A stretch of DNA of 64,000 nucleotides from Candidozyma auris (lineage: Eukaryota; Ascomycota; Pichiomycetes; Serinales; Metschnikowiaceae), in the NCBI RefSeq assembly GCF_003013715.1, contig NC_072812.1:2728001-2792000 (forward strand). The letters run 5' to 3'. Position 1 is the stretch's first letter. Every line of letters starts with the position of its first letter. A model generated the notes under the pieces. It was given only the letters and a program-made list of their open reading frames with translations, ran no database searches and was not told where the DNA came from. Both the position numbers and the translations under genes were made by a program. This document shows, piece after piece, positions 19,808 through 29,096 of this stretch.

Positions 19808-21010
19808 CGAAAATTATAAACTGTCTTTACAGTTGCTAAAAGAAAGGGCCATTACACTGTGGCCTGTAGTCAGCCCCCGAAGTTTCTAGAAGAGGCTCTG
19901 GCAGCCATTCATTTCATCACGTATTACTAATTATATAATAAAACCATCTGTGGAGAACTCCGTTTTTGCAAGTTTAACACCCCTTTCAGATGCGATCTAC
20001 ATTACGTATACATTTTCGCTCTACTCTTAAACCTTCTCTTCCATTGTTCTCGGCCAAACAAAGACGAGCAAATACTTCGAAGATGCCATTATACGTGCTA
20101 ATTGTTCCTCTCTGTTTGCGCATGAGATGTGGCTGGATCTGACTTCCCAATGCAAGGGAGGAAATCTGTTTAAAAAAAAACCCATTGTTCCCCGAACTAT
20201 CTAGGTTTTGTGAAATAGAAAATCTATTAGAGGTCAATGCGCTTTGCTGTTTGCTCTTTTCACTTTTTCTGTTCGAGAAATAGAAATTTAGGTGGCTTTT
20301 AAAAGCAAAAGAGTCTGTTTAAGAAATTTAGACGTATACTCCTCAATCAGCAATTCTGTGCATGTGAAGCCATTCCCAAAAATGAAAACGCAGATGGGAC
20401 CATCGTAGCAAGATCGTACTACATCATCTACAGAAGAGTGCATTAGATAAGGACTAAGGGGTTATCTGGACGAATTGGGAACTTCTCAGCACTAATTTAG
20501 ATAATTTTAGAAAGTTTCACAAAAAGAGAATACTTGGTGATATTTGGGGCAACTTCGACGACCCTGTTCACATATAAGGTGCTCGTGCTGATTTTATGTG
20601 AATTCATGATATTTCCCAAATTATTCGATTGTATCCAACTGATCTTTGTGAGAGCCTATTTAATTGTATGTTATTAATGAAACTTCTCTTCGAGATGATT
20701 AACCAGGTAGTGAAAAAAAACTCATCGATTGCAAACGCAAGCAAAGAGATCAATCATCATCACATAATTACCCCAACACCTCTTCAATGAAGTGTGAACC
20801 TTCTCTTCACTCGATTCTTTATTTCACCACTTATTTTTCTTTGTTTTCTCAACCCGTTTTATGTTCTAGAATTATTTTTATTGACTATATACTAAACTGG
20901 AAGAATAGGTTTAGCAGCAACGAACTTCTTCTGATTTGATCTCGACAGCGGCATCAGCATCTCAGCGACCTTGAATAAGTCATCAACACAGACTTTCTTG
21001 TCCCCTCTCT
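19808..21010. other. Intergenic, AT-rich, no gene seen
   Basis: It lies between the convergent ends of the LYS14-like gene and the triple-repeat gene, so mostly 3' flanks. Only short frames without ATG or features are present. A GCAGCCAT word occurs near 19901. Confidence 0.6.
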
Positions 21011-22360
21011 TCAATGTTTAGCCTTGTAAAAGAGGCAGGCAAACCTCGGAACCTTAGAAGGCAGAGAAATTTCACCCTCCACGAGTGTGGTATCCGAATC
21101 ATAGTCCACCTCCGGCATCATCAGACCCTTTTCGGTATTGCTTTCGTCATCATCGTCATCATCAGCATCAGACCAACCAATAGGGTCGTCAGACTCTGAA
21201 TCCTCATCTTCGTAGTATCTGACGGCAATGCCAGGAGAAACTGAGTGAGCATTTACTCCAATGGAGAATTTGAAAGTATTGCCAGTCCACTTGTGGTCCC
21301 TCGTAGCAAGATCTCTCAAGAGATTGATGAAGCGATTAAGAGGATGTTGGTAAAAAAAGGTACTGACGTCAAGAGGGCGTTGAAATGGGACATTTTCCTG
21401 AATTCCTTTAAGATTGTCGCTATGAAAAGCATCATCTGAGTCGCAGTCGTCGTCATCATCGTCAGACCAGCCAACAGGATCGCCTGATTGATCATCACTA
21501 TGAAATCTGACGGCAACACCTGGTGCAATTGAGTAGAGGGAAGCCTCTCCTGGAATCTTGGTGCTAGCCATATATTTGTCAGGATACAACGCAAAATCCT
21601 CAAGAAGCTTCAGAAGTGTTTCGAGAGGGTTCTTGTAAAAGAACTTACTCAACTTCCCCCAAGACTTTAATACCCAGTCGACGTCGACATAACTGGGTTC
21701 TGGAAACTCGAACCCATCACCGGCTTCATAGTCGTCGTACTCGTCTTCGTCATCAGACCAACCTAGAGGATTATCAGTTGATTTAAATTCAGTTTCCACT
21801 TGAACAGCTTTGTTCTTGTGCAATCTTACTGCGACGCCTGGCCTAACGATTTGAACTTGCCTTCCACCCGTCATTTTCAAGACAGCGTCACCAGAGTCGG
21901 CAACTAAGTGGGCAAGAGCTTCATTTTTAAGCTTCTCAAGTTTTGTGAAGGGATGCTCGTAAGAGAACACACTCACAGAAAGCTTTCGAGTCTTTTTGTG
22001 CTTGAAGAAGTGTGGTTTATCAGGCAACAGACTTCTTGGTGGAGGAGGAGGGGGACATCCAGAAGCGGCTGGTGCTTGAGACTTTTTATGAGTAGTTAAG
22101 ATTTTAACATAGTTAAAAAGCTCAGTGGAGAACATTCCAGCATAGAGTGGTATCCCGGAATGCAATTGACTCAATGGATTCACAAAACGCTTTGTGGGCT
22201 CATTGGAGTTGGTGGGGTTTCTCAATTGTTCGATAAATTTCGTACAATTGAAGAAAGTACAGGGTTCGTCAATTGTTGACGACCTGCTGTTTTTAAAATC
22301 CATTCCAGCAATTACTGGCATGGTTTCAAAATCAGAATAAAGATAAGTTTCGTTGATCAT
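21011..22360 (-). CDS. Unrecognised acidic protein with three FFY...PGxAVR...GWSD repeats
   Basis: A 449-residue protein from ATG 22360 (the open frame upstream has only TTG). I do not recognise the family. Three internal repeats of roughly 70 residues are clear: residues 131-206, 240-306 and 335-404. Each has an aromatic-plus-(H/N)P(L/F) start (FSYEHPF, FFYKNPL, FFYQHPL), a helical Leu-rich middle, the core PG(V/I)AVR(L/F/Y), a stretch of acidic or polar residues, then (N/D)P(L/V/I)GWSD followed by an Asp/Glu run. A weak fourth copy may start near residue 59 (RFVNPLSQL). A proline run of six sits at 103-108. There is no signal peptide or membrane segment, so it is probably cytosolic or nuclear. 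The surrounding DNA is AT-rich. It may be a lineage-specific family. Coding status is supported by repeat conservation despite divergent codons. Confidence 0.7.
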   Translation of the reverse strand: MINETYLYSDFETMPVIAGMDFKNSRSSTIDEPCTFFNCTKFIEQLRNPTNSNEPTKRFVNPLSQLHSGIPLYAGMFSTELFNYVKILTTHKKSQAPAASGCPPPPPPRSLLPDKPHFFKHKKTRKLSVSVFSYEHPFTKLEKLKNEALAHLVADSGDAVLKMTGGRQVQIVRPGVAVRLHKNKAVQVETEFKSTDNPLGWSDDEDEYDDYEAGDGFEFPEPSYVDVDWVLKSWGKLSKFFYKNPLETLLKLLEDFALYPDKYMASTKIPGEASLYSIAPGVAVRFHSDDQSGDPVGWSDDDDDDCDSDDAFHSDNLKGIQENVPFQRPLDVSTFFYQHPLNRFINLLRDLATRDHKWTGNTFKFSIGVNAHSVSPGIAVRYYEDEDSESDDPIGWSDADDDDDDESNTEKGLMMPEVDYDSDTTLVEGEISLPSKVPRFACLFYKAKH

Positions 22361-23180
22361 TGATGGTGTTGAGATAAACTGGAGTTTGTGCAAGTTTTCT
22401 GTCGTCAGTCAAAATAATTTTGAGTGATACAGAAGAAAAGTGATGGGTAAAATTCGAGCTGTTCAAGAAATGGGGGGTCTTATATACCTAATATGCCACA
22501 GAAAAGGAGGAGAGAGCCTTCGGAAAGTTGTATTACGTCAAATGAGGAAAGAGCTACTTACTCTGTTTAATTGCCTCACAAGGCTCATAATAAAAAATAT
22601 ACACGATGGTGTTCATAGGCAGTGACAGAGACACCATGAGTTTTTGAATTCCACATTAAAAGACTTGTCGATTCGAGACCATTTCAGAGATGCCCATGTT
22701 GCCTATGTTTCGGCCAGGATTTGTGAAATTCAAGTGGACCCTCACTGCCTTATATTTTATCGCTATTCTACCTAATGAAAGTTTAACACAAATAAGTCGG
22801 TCATCGATATCAAAGCACATACCGTGATGAGTTGCCTACTTCATTTTAGGAAAGTAGATTTACGTCTTTCTTCTTCAGAAATACGGCGATGTTTTGCTTC
22901 CTCTCACGAAGAATCATCAATAGCGTGATGAGAGCTGGCAAAGGTTTATAGGGCTGCGCAAAAGCATATTTGGTCATATTCTAGATTTGGTTTACTAGGG
23001 ATAGTATAATGCATTCAATATACAATTTCAGCGTGGATTTCTCTGAAACACATTGAGCCACTTATCAAATGAGCTCCCTTCGTAGACTTAGAGTAAAATG
23101 GAAAGTGAGGGAAATGACCTGATGAACTCAAAAGAAGATCTGTTATTTTTCCCTTTTTCGTCTCGCTTTTCTGGGAAATA
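22361..23180. other. Intergenic, AT-rich, no gene seen
   Basis: Promoter side of the triple-repeat gene and the 3' flank of the FAD oxidoreductase. Only frames of about 60 codons occur, without recognisable features. Confidence 0.55.
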
Positions 23181-25709
23181 TTACGCCTCCAGGAGCAATG
23201 TGTACCAGTTCAAGTTACCTCCAGCAAGTTGCAAGCGAGTGTCATTTGGGCTTCGTCTTTCCTTGGCGAGATCCTCCTGAATCTTCCACCCGACTCTCTC
23301 GGCACCAGTCCTGGCACCATCCAAGTTGGCAGAAGTGGGACCAATCCGCAAACTGGCGTTCTTGCCTACCATGTAGAGCGGTAAGTCGTCTGTCCACTGC
23401 AAGTTGTCAGTAAGACATGGGAACCCACCTACAATGTCGATGGGATACTCCTCCATGATGGAATTCATGAACCCTAGACTTTTGAGGTCTGGTGCAATGC
23501 CTGTAGCACACACTACGTAGTCGACATTAACATTCTCTGTTTGCATGTCGTCTTCGTCTTTGGTGACCAAGTCAATGTTCCACATCTTCATTTCGTCATC
23601 CCATTTCCCGTTTTCAACAGTTGTGTACTTCAATAGCTCGAGTCTTCCCAGAGCCTGATGCTTCTGGAGTCTGAAGTGGTATTCAGGATTGATCAGCCCG
23701 CCACCTCTGGCGTCTTGGATCAATTGAGCACGCTCTTCGTCTGTATCTAGAATGTAGAATGCCAGCTTCTTCACATTCTTGTACTTGGTGACCCAGTCCA
23801 AGTGGAAATCAAAATGCTTGATCTTGAGAGGGCCCCTAAGCACCAAAGTGACTCTAAACCCTTGGGTGCAAGCAACATGGGCCAATTGGGCCAGTGTAAG
23901 GCCTCCACCAACTATCACAATATGTGGAAGGTTAGAAAACTGAGACTTCTTCTTTCTACGTCCCGAGCTCTTGCGAGAGGGAGGAGAGGTCTCCATACCC
24001 TTTTCTTTCATCTGACCGAACTGATCTTGCGTACAGTTTTTCTTTGCTTCCTCCTTAGACGTTAAACACCCACTGAAGTCTCTGTCTTTTGGCCTCTTGA
24101 ACTCCATCTCCATTTTACAAGCAATCGATTCAGCTGATTCGTATTCTGACTCACTGACCAAGTTAGGGCCAGGCTTCACACGACGCTTGTCTTTTTCGGG
24201 CTCACCTTCCTCTTGCATCTTGGGATCCTGTTTACTCTTCTTTTCTTCCATTGCCAAATCCCTCACATCTGTTTCTTCCTTTGGGTTACCTTCACGCTTC
24301 ACACTATCTAAGTGACAGTCACAATTTAATTCCTCAGTGGACGAATTGCGAGAGAGCTCGAAGGAGAAGTTGGAATTTGCATCCGAATCACTGAGCGAAC
24401 TCGAAACAGAGCTGTTTCTCTCATTTGGTGTAGTTCCTGTAAACCCAGCTTGCTTAGACTCAATACTTGTAGCATTAATAATTGCCTCCTTGTCTGTCGA
24501 CATCGCTTTCTCCAAAGGGTCAATAGGTTCATTGAGCATCACAGAAGTGATAGTTCCTCGCATATCGTGCTTATCTGTTATAGCTTCACCTTTAACCAGC
24601 GAATTTTCATCTTTCATAGCGTTCTCCACCCTTTCTTCGAGAAGGTTTCTCGTCTCATTCAGATTTTCTCTCATTGGCTTTTCGCCTTCCTCATTCTCCT
24701 CCATATTTGAATTTTTTTTGGTCATCACTGAATCATGTTCCATCATCTTGTCGCCCATGCATTTCTTTTGAGCCGTCTCTAACTTCTCACATAGTCTGGG
24801 ATGTGGAAACGGCACCTTCTCATAAAAGATATCAGTGGTGTGGCATGCAGCTTCGAGAGGCGGTTTCTCGCCCAATCCTTTGATAGGGTAATTGATCTTT
24901 CCCCGGTGTCCACTGGCCACCACACAAGTCTTGCATCCATAGCATTTACCCGATGCTGTTTCCACAAAAAACCCTCGCTCGACAAAATTCTTATCGTATA
25001 CGTTCAAGTCCACGTATTTCAATGAAACCACTTCATCCTTCTTGACACAGTCGCCGATGTTGTACCTTTCAATCAAGTCGTTACAGAAATCACGAAAAAA
25101 CGGCGTCAGCGGGCGGTAGTAGTCTCTCCAGTCTCTCATGTTGATATCAACGATTCCCGACCTGTCGTGGTTCTTGCCGCCGGCCTGATCCCCTATAACA
25201 GCAGGCACCTTTCCTTTCATGTTCTTCTTCGCCTTCTTCATAGTCCGCTTCAACTGGTGCTTCGAATACTCCTTCCCCACGACGTTCTGGATCTCCATGA
25301 GATCTTTCTCACGTTTATGTGTGTGAGCGTACGTGATCATCCCGTCAATGTTCACTGGATCTGGGTGAAAGAACATGGGCAGCCTCAAATGGGGGATCTG
25401 GCAGGACCTGAACTGGTTATCCCAGCCCGTCATGAACTTATCGCCAATTGCGTCCAAGACAAGGATGTTCTCTGGTCCGAGTGTGGCCGGAGAAACGTAT
25501 TTCAGCGTTTTCGTCATTCCTTTGTGGATTGTCGACACCTTGTGGCCTCTTTTCTTCAACCAGTGGAACCTCTGGTGCTCCTCCTCAGTGTAGATCAGAC
25601 CTGGGGCATTTTCACAGAGCCTCAGAGCAACAGCAAGGCCGCACGTGCCGCCTCCGACAATCACCACCTCGAAGAAACAGTCTGAAGAGACGTCCACCAC
25701 ATCAACCAT
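23181..25709 (-). CDS. FAD/NAD(P)-dependent oxidoreductase with a large charged insert
   Basis: An 842-residue protein from ATG 25709. The N-terminal FAD-binding loop is VVIVGGGTCGLAVALRL (residues 15-31). A second dinucleotide fold begins near residue 592 (HIVIVGGGLTLAQLAHV), and the ATG motif common to such flavoproteins is seen in VVCATGIAPDL. This two-fold arrangement resembles flavin monooxygenases of the lysine/ornithine N-hydroxylase superfamily; the substrate is not identifiable. Between the folds, residues of about 305-590 form a Glu/Lys/Ser-rich, probably disordered insert with no Rossmann features. No signal peptide is evident. The next gene, DAK2, lies upstream on the same strand (about 420 bases away). 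Family is confident, function is not. Confidence 0.75.
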   Translation of the reverse strand: MVDVVDVSSDCFFEVVIVGGGTCGLAVALRLCENAPGLIYTEEEHQRFHWLKKRGHKVSTIHKGMTKTLKYVSPATLGPENILVLDAIGDKFMTGWDNQFRSCQIPHLRLPMFFHPDPVNIDGMITYAHTHKREKDLMEIQNVVGKEYSKHQLKRTMKKAKKNMKGKVPAVIGDQAGGKNHDRSGIVDINMRDWRDYYRPLTPFFRDFCNDLIERYNIGDCVKKDEVVSLKYVDLNVYDKNFVERGFFVETASGKCYGCKTCVVASGHRGKINYPIKGLGEKPPLEAACHTTDIFYEKVPFPHPRLCEKLETAQKKCMGDKMMEHDSVMTKKNSNMEENEEGEKPMRENLNETRNLLEERVENAMKDENSLVKGEAITDKHDMRGTITSVMLNEPIDPLEKAMSTDKEAIINATSIESKQAGFTGTTPNERNSSVSSSLSDSDANSNFSFELSRNSSTEELNCDCHLDSVKREGNPKEETDVRDLAMEEKKSKQDPKMQEEGEPEKDKRRVKPGPNLVSESEYESAESIACKMEMEFKRPKDRDFSGCLTSKEEAKKNCTQDQFGQMKEKGMETSPPSRKSSGRRKKKSQFSNLPHIVIVGGGLTLAQLAHVACTQGFRVTLVLRGPLKIKHFDFHLDWVTKYKNVKKLAFYILDTDEERAQLIQDARGGGLINPEYHFRLQKHQALGRLELLKYTTVENGKWDDEMKMWNIDLVTKDEDDMQTENVNVDYVVCATGIAPDLKSLGFMNSIMEEYPIDIVGGFPCLTDNLQWTDDLPLYMVGKNASLRIGPTSANLDGARTGAERVGWKIQEDLAKERRSPNDTRLQLAGGNLNWYTLLLEA

Positions 25710-26130
25710 GATTTTTTGGAATTTTCAATGCTCTAAAAGAGTTGTGGGGCAACAAACGGGATATATTTTGCAACCATCTGGGCGTATTGCACACAGGCGC
25801 CTGCTCGATAACCTCTACGGTGCTGCGATAACCGCACTGGTATTTGCAACCGTACAAGTGAGAGGTTATGAAAACGAGTTTTAGTGGCTGTGTGTATACA
25901 CTTGTCACTTTCTGACTTTGTCAGTGCCACCCTTCTGGTCGCGTGTGCATGCTTGATTTTGCACGTATAGCATAAAACTAAGGACTCTCTGCGATCTGAT
26001 AACCTCAACGTTGATTTTGCCAGAGGGCTCTAAAATCTTCTGTCTGATTCACTTACAGGTCGGCAAAACGCCTCCTAAAATATATGTTCATCTCATTCAT
26101 ATATAGCTTTTGTGAGGGCCTTCTTATTTC

Positions 26131-27894
26131 TCAATTGGCGCCTGTGAAGCCTTCCAAAATAGCTAAAAGACCAACAGCGCCAGGGTCAGGAACACCTCCG
26201 GCAAACTCCTCTTCGTTCACATACGAGGCTCTGCCAAACTTTGCCTGCAACTTGGCGGTTTTTTCACACGACTTGCGAGCAGCGTCAATCAGTTTTGCCA
26301 CGTCGCCAGTCTCCACTAAAGTGTCCACAAATGGCTGCAAAGTGTCCACCAAAGTGCGTCCGCCTTTACGTGCTTTAGTATACTTGAATAAGCCATCGTA
26401 GAGAGCCTTGGACATGGCCAGCGCAACCAGCTGGGTGTTCACTGCTTTTTCTTCTTTCAAATTCTTAGCAAAACTCGTCAAGTAGATGGCGTAGATTCCT
26501 CCAGAGGTGCCTCCCATCTTGTCCTCCACAATCTCAGTGATTGCACTAACTGTAGCCACGACATCAGAAAGATTGTCTTCGAACTGTTTGTCGGAGTCGA
26601 TAGCCGCCAAAATAGCCTCTGCGCCTGCTTTGAGCGTCTCTCCACAGTCTCCATCGCCCACCTGAGTGTCGTACTTTGTGATCTCAGGTTCCTTCAGAAT
26701 CAACAACTTCATTGCATTCTGGAGGTTTTTGGCGAACTGTTGGCCATCAATTTTCACATCGGATTTGGGAAATTCTGCATATGCCACAGGAGACTCCTTC
26801 ACCTCTTCTGCCGGCTGTTGCCACTCCTTGTCGCTGTAAATCTTAGGCTTCCAGCCTGGAGCGTTAGTGGGAGCATCCAAGAACCCAAGAATGTCCTTCT
26901 TCGAGTATTTGTTTGTGCCCGCCTTGTCCAAGTTAAACAAGGTGATGGAAAACCCTGGGCTGCTCAAAGAAGTGACAAAGTCAGAGATATAGACTCTCGA
27001 AGGCTTTTTCTTCAATGGCACTCTCGACACAGCGTAGTGAGCTAGAGCATAAAGCTCCAAAGACGAAGTACCGCCGATGTTGTTGATCAACATTACGTAG
27101 TCGTCGTTGTCATCAAAGTCGAGGTAGTGTCTCTCCTTGTCGTTCTTGTCCAACAACCTCTTGTACATGAGATCCACCAACTCGGTCGCTTCAGGAATTG
27201 GGTGTAATTTTTCGCCCGGCTCGTTGTGAATACCAAGGCCCAATTCTGCAGTGTCAGCGCCCGTAGTCTCACCTTCGTCGCCGCCTTCTCTGCCAGGAAC
27301 AGTGGTTCTGTCCAAAGAAGCACCCATTGTGACCAAGGCAGCGTTCACCGAGCGGCCCAACTCAGCCAATTCTTCTATGGTGGCATTCTTCAGCGCACTA
27401 GCAGCTCCCAACGTCTTGTGGACCACGGCAGTGCCTGCAATGCCTCTTCTTCCCACCATTTCGTTCTGCGTTCTGCCCACGGCCACATCGTCCGAAACGG
27501 CCACCAACTCCACCTTGTAGCCGTCTCTTTTGGCTCTTTCCGCAACCAAGCCAAAGTGCAACACATCACCCGTGTAGTTTTTCACCACGGCAATGACTCC
27601 CTTCTCCTTCTCAGCAGTAGCCTTTACTGCAGCCATGATCTGCTTGGTCGAAGGAGATGCAAAAATCGTGCCCGCCACCGCTGCATCGAGCAAATTGTCA
27701 CCTACAAAACCAGCATGGAGAGGCTCGTGGCCCAGTCCTCCACCACTGATGATGGCAACTTTGAAGGCCGCTTTACCATTGTACACCACCTTCTCGGAGG
27801 GAATCAAAGTCAACGCAGGGTTCGACGCTGCTAGCCCACGAAGAGCAGTCACCACGAGATCGTCGTCCTTGGGATAGTTCCAGTGCTTAACCAT
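26131..27894 (-). CDS. DAK2: Dihydroxyacetone kinase
   Basis: It phosphorylates dihydroxyacetone (and glyceraldehyde) with ATP in the cytosol, detoxifying dihydroxyacetone and feeding glycolysis. The 587-residue length matches yeast Dak1/Dak2. The N-terminal DhaK domain has the substrate loop SGGGLGHEPLHAGFVG (about 50-65; most family members have GGGSGHEP) and the catalytic-His segment GLGIHNEPG. The C-terminal DhaL nucleotide domain has KYDTQVGDGDCGETLKAG, whose aspartates bind Mg-ATP. DhaK and DhaL are fused, as usual in yeasts. The start ATG 27894 gives the canonical N-terminus. One perfect AAATGGCTGCAAA word falls inside the coding region (26329-26341). The symbol follows the usual name in CUG-clade yeasts; Dak1 versus Dak2 cannot be separated. 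Confidence 0.92.
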   Translation of the reverse strand: MVKHWNYPKDDDLVVTALRGLAASNPALTLIPSEKVVYNGKAAFKVAIISGGGLGHEPLHAGFVGDNLLDAAVAGTIFASPSTKQIMAAVKATAEKEKGVIAVVKNYTGDVLHFGLVAERAKRDGYKVELVAVSDDVAVGRTQNEMVGRRGIAGTAVVHKTLGAASALKNATIEELAELGRSVNAALVTMGASLDRTTVPGREGGDEGETTGADTAELGLGIHNEPGEKLHPIPEATELVDLMYKRLLDKNDKERHYLDFDDNDDYVMLINNIGGTSSLELYALAHYAVSRVPLKKKPSRVYISDFVTSLSSPGFSITLFNLDKAGTNKYSKKDILGFLDAPTNAPGWKPKIYSDKEWQQPAEEVKESPVAYAEFPKSDVKIDGQQFAKNLQNAMKLLILKEPEITKYDTQVGDGDCGETLKAGAEAILAAIDSDKQFEDNLSDVVATVSAITEIVEDKMGGTSGGIYAIYLTSFAKNLKEEKAVNTQLVALAMSKALYDGLFKYTKARKGGRTLVDTLQPFVDTLVETGDVAKLIDAARKSCEKTAKLQAKFGRASYVNEEEFAGGVPDPGAVGLLAILEGFTGAN

Positions 27895-29096
27895 TGAGGG
27901 GAAAAATAAAGATGAGAGTAGCTTCGAGTAGCAAGAGCTGGAGATACCATGATCCTGCGATACTTATAGTACTACATATACTATGGAGGAGTGGTGCACT
28001 GGGGGAAAGAGAAAACACCCCTTGGAGGCCTGATTGGACTGTATGGAGAATTAGCAAGGGTGATATGGGGTCGATGGAAGTGGTGGTTGTATTCTGGCTG
28101 GATTTTTGGGAGAATCAAAGTTGAATTGGTTGGGTGCAAATTAGCGATGGCCGCTTTAGAGCGAAAACTTGCAAGCAATAGGTGAGCTCGGTGGTAATTC
28201 AGACCTTGTGTAAGAAGCAGTAGATGTTGGTTGAAGCACACATGTGCTTGTTTGCTGTGAAGCTTTGAACAATTGAGTTGGGAAATGGCCTGCTATTTCT
28301 CAATGCACATTGTGCCTTGGGTATCTCACCAGCTGCCTCTAAGGTATAGACTTCTCACTTGATATATCAGAGCAAGCATACAATGGTTATGGACTTAGCT
28401 GAGTTCTCAGTGTGTATCATGGTCCCTAAATTCTTCTCTTTTTGTCATATGATGAAGCAACATAGATTTGGCGGTTGCGCCAGGCTAAACACTCATCCAT
28501 ACACTTTAATCACACACAGTGTGCATTTGTTCTGTGCTCATGAGATCTCTACCACTAGCTCTCTTAACTCATTGTCCTTGATGCCCAAAACGTGAATTCA
28601 CTAAAACGCAATGACCGAAAAATAGGACTCCTCTGACAATTTCTCGGAGTTTTTGGACATTCTCCACGTTTCGTCATTTTGCAGCCATTTATTGTCTTCT
28701 GCACTGACACGGCATTTTGCGACACCTTCTGTGAAATGCAACCTTTTCATTGGTCCCACTTTTTTCGGGCTAGATTACCACAACATAGCTAATTTTTTCT
28801 ACCAATACACCTTTACCGAACTCAATTCATCTATTTTTGCTCAGCACGAGTGGTGAAGCTTCTTCCCCTGGCTCTGTATTGTCCCTCTCGCGTATCCTTT
28901 CCTTCGACGTTGTCGCGCTTCTCCAGATCTCGAGGTCATCTCGCACTCTCCTGCCCCCACAAGCCCCACATCTACAACTCATCTCTTCGGCTTCACCCAT
29001 ATCCTTGATCGGTGGACGCAATTCACAAAAGAAGACGCCTTTCTTTTCATAATACACTAATCATTACGCCTACTTATATCACCTGTTATTGATGCG
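27895..29096. other. Divergent intergenic region between DAK2 and ARG81
   Basis: A 1.2 kb shared promoter region. No gene seen. It contains a TTTGCAGCCATTT word at 28678-28690 and a GA/CT-rich leader before ARG81. Confidence 0.6.
28678..28690 (-). promoter_or_regulatory. Perfect TTTGCAGCCATTT word (AAATGGCTGCAAA on the minus strand)
   Basis: An exact 13-base copy about 410 bases upstream of ARG81 in noncoding DNA. Function is unknown. Confidence 0.45.
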
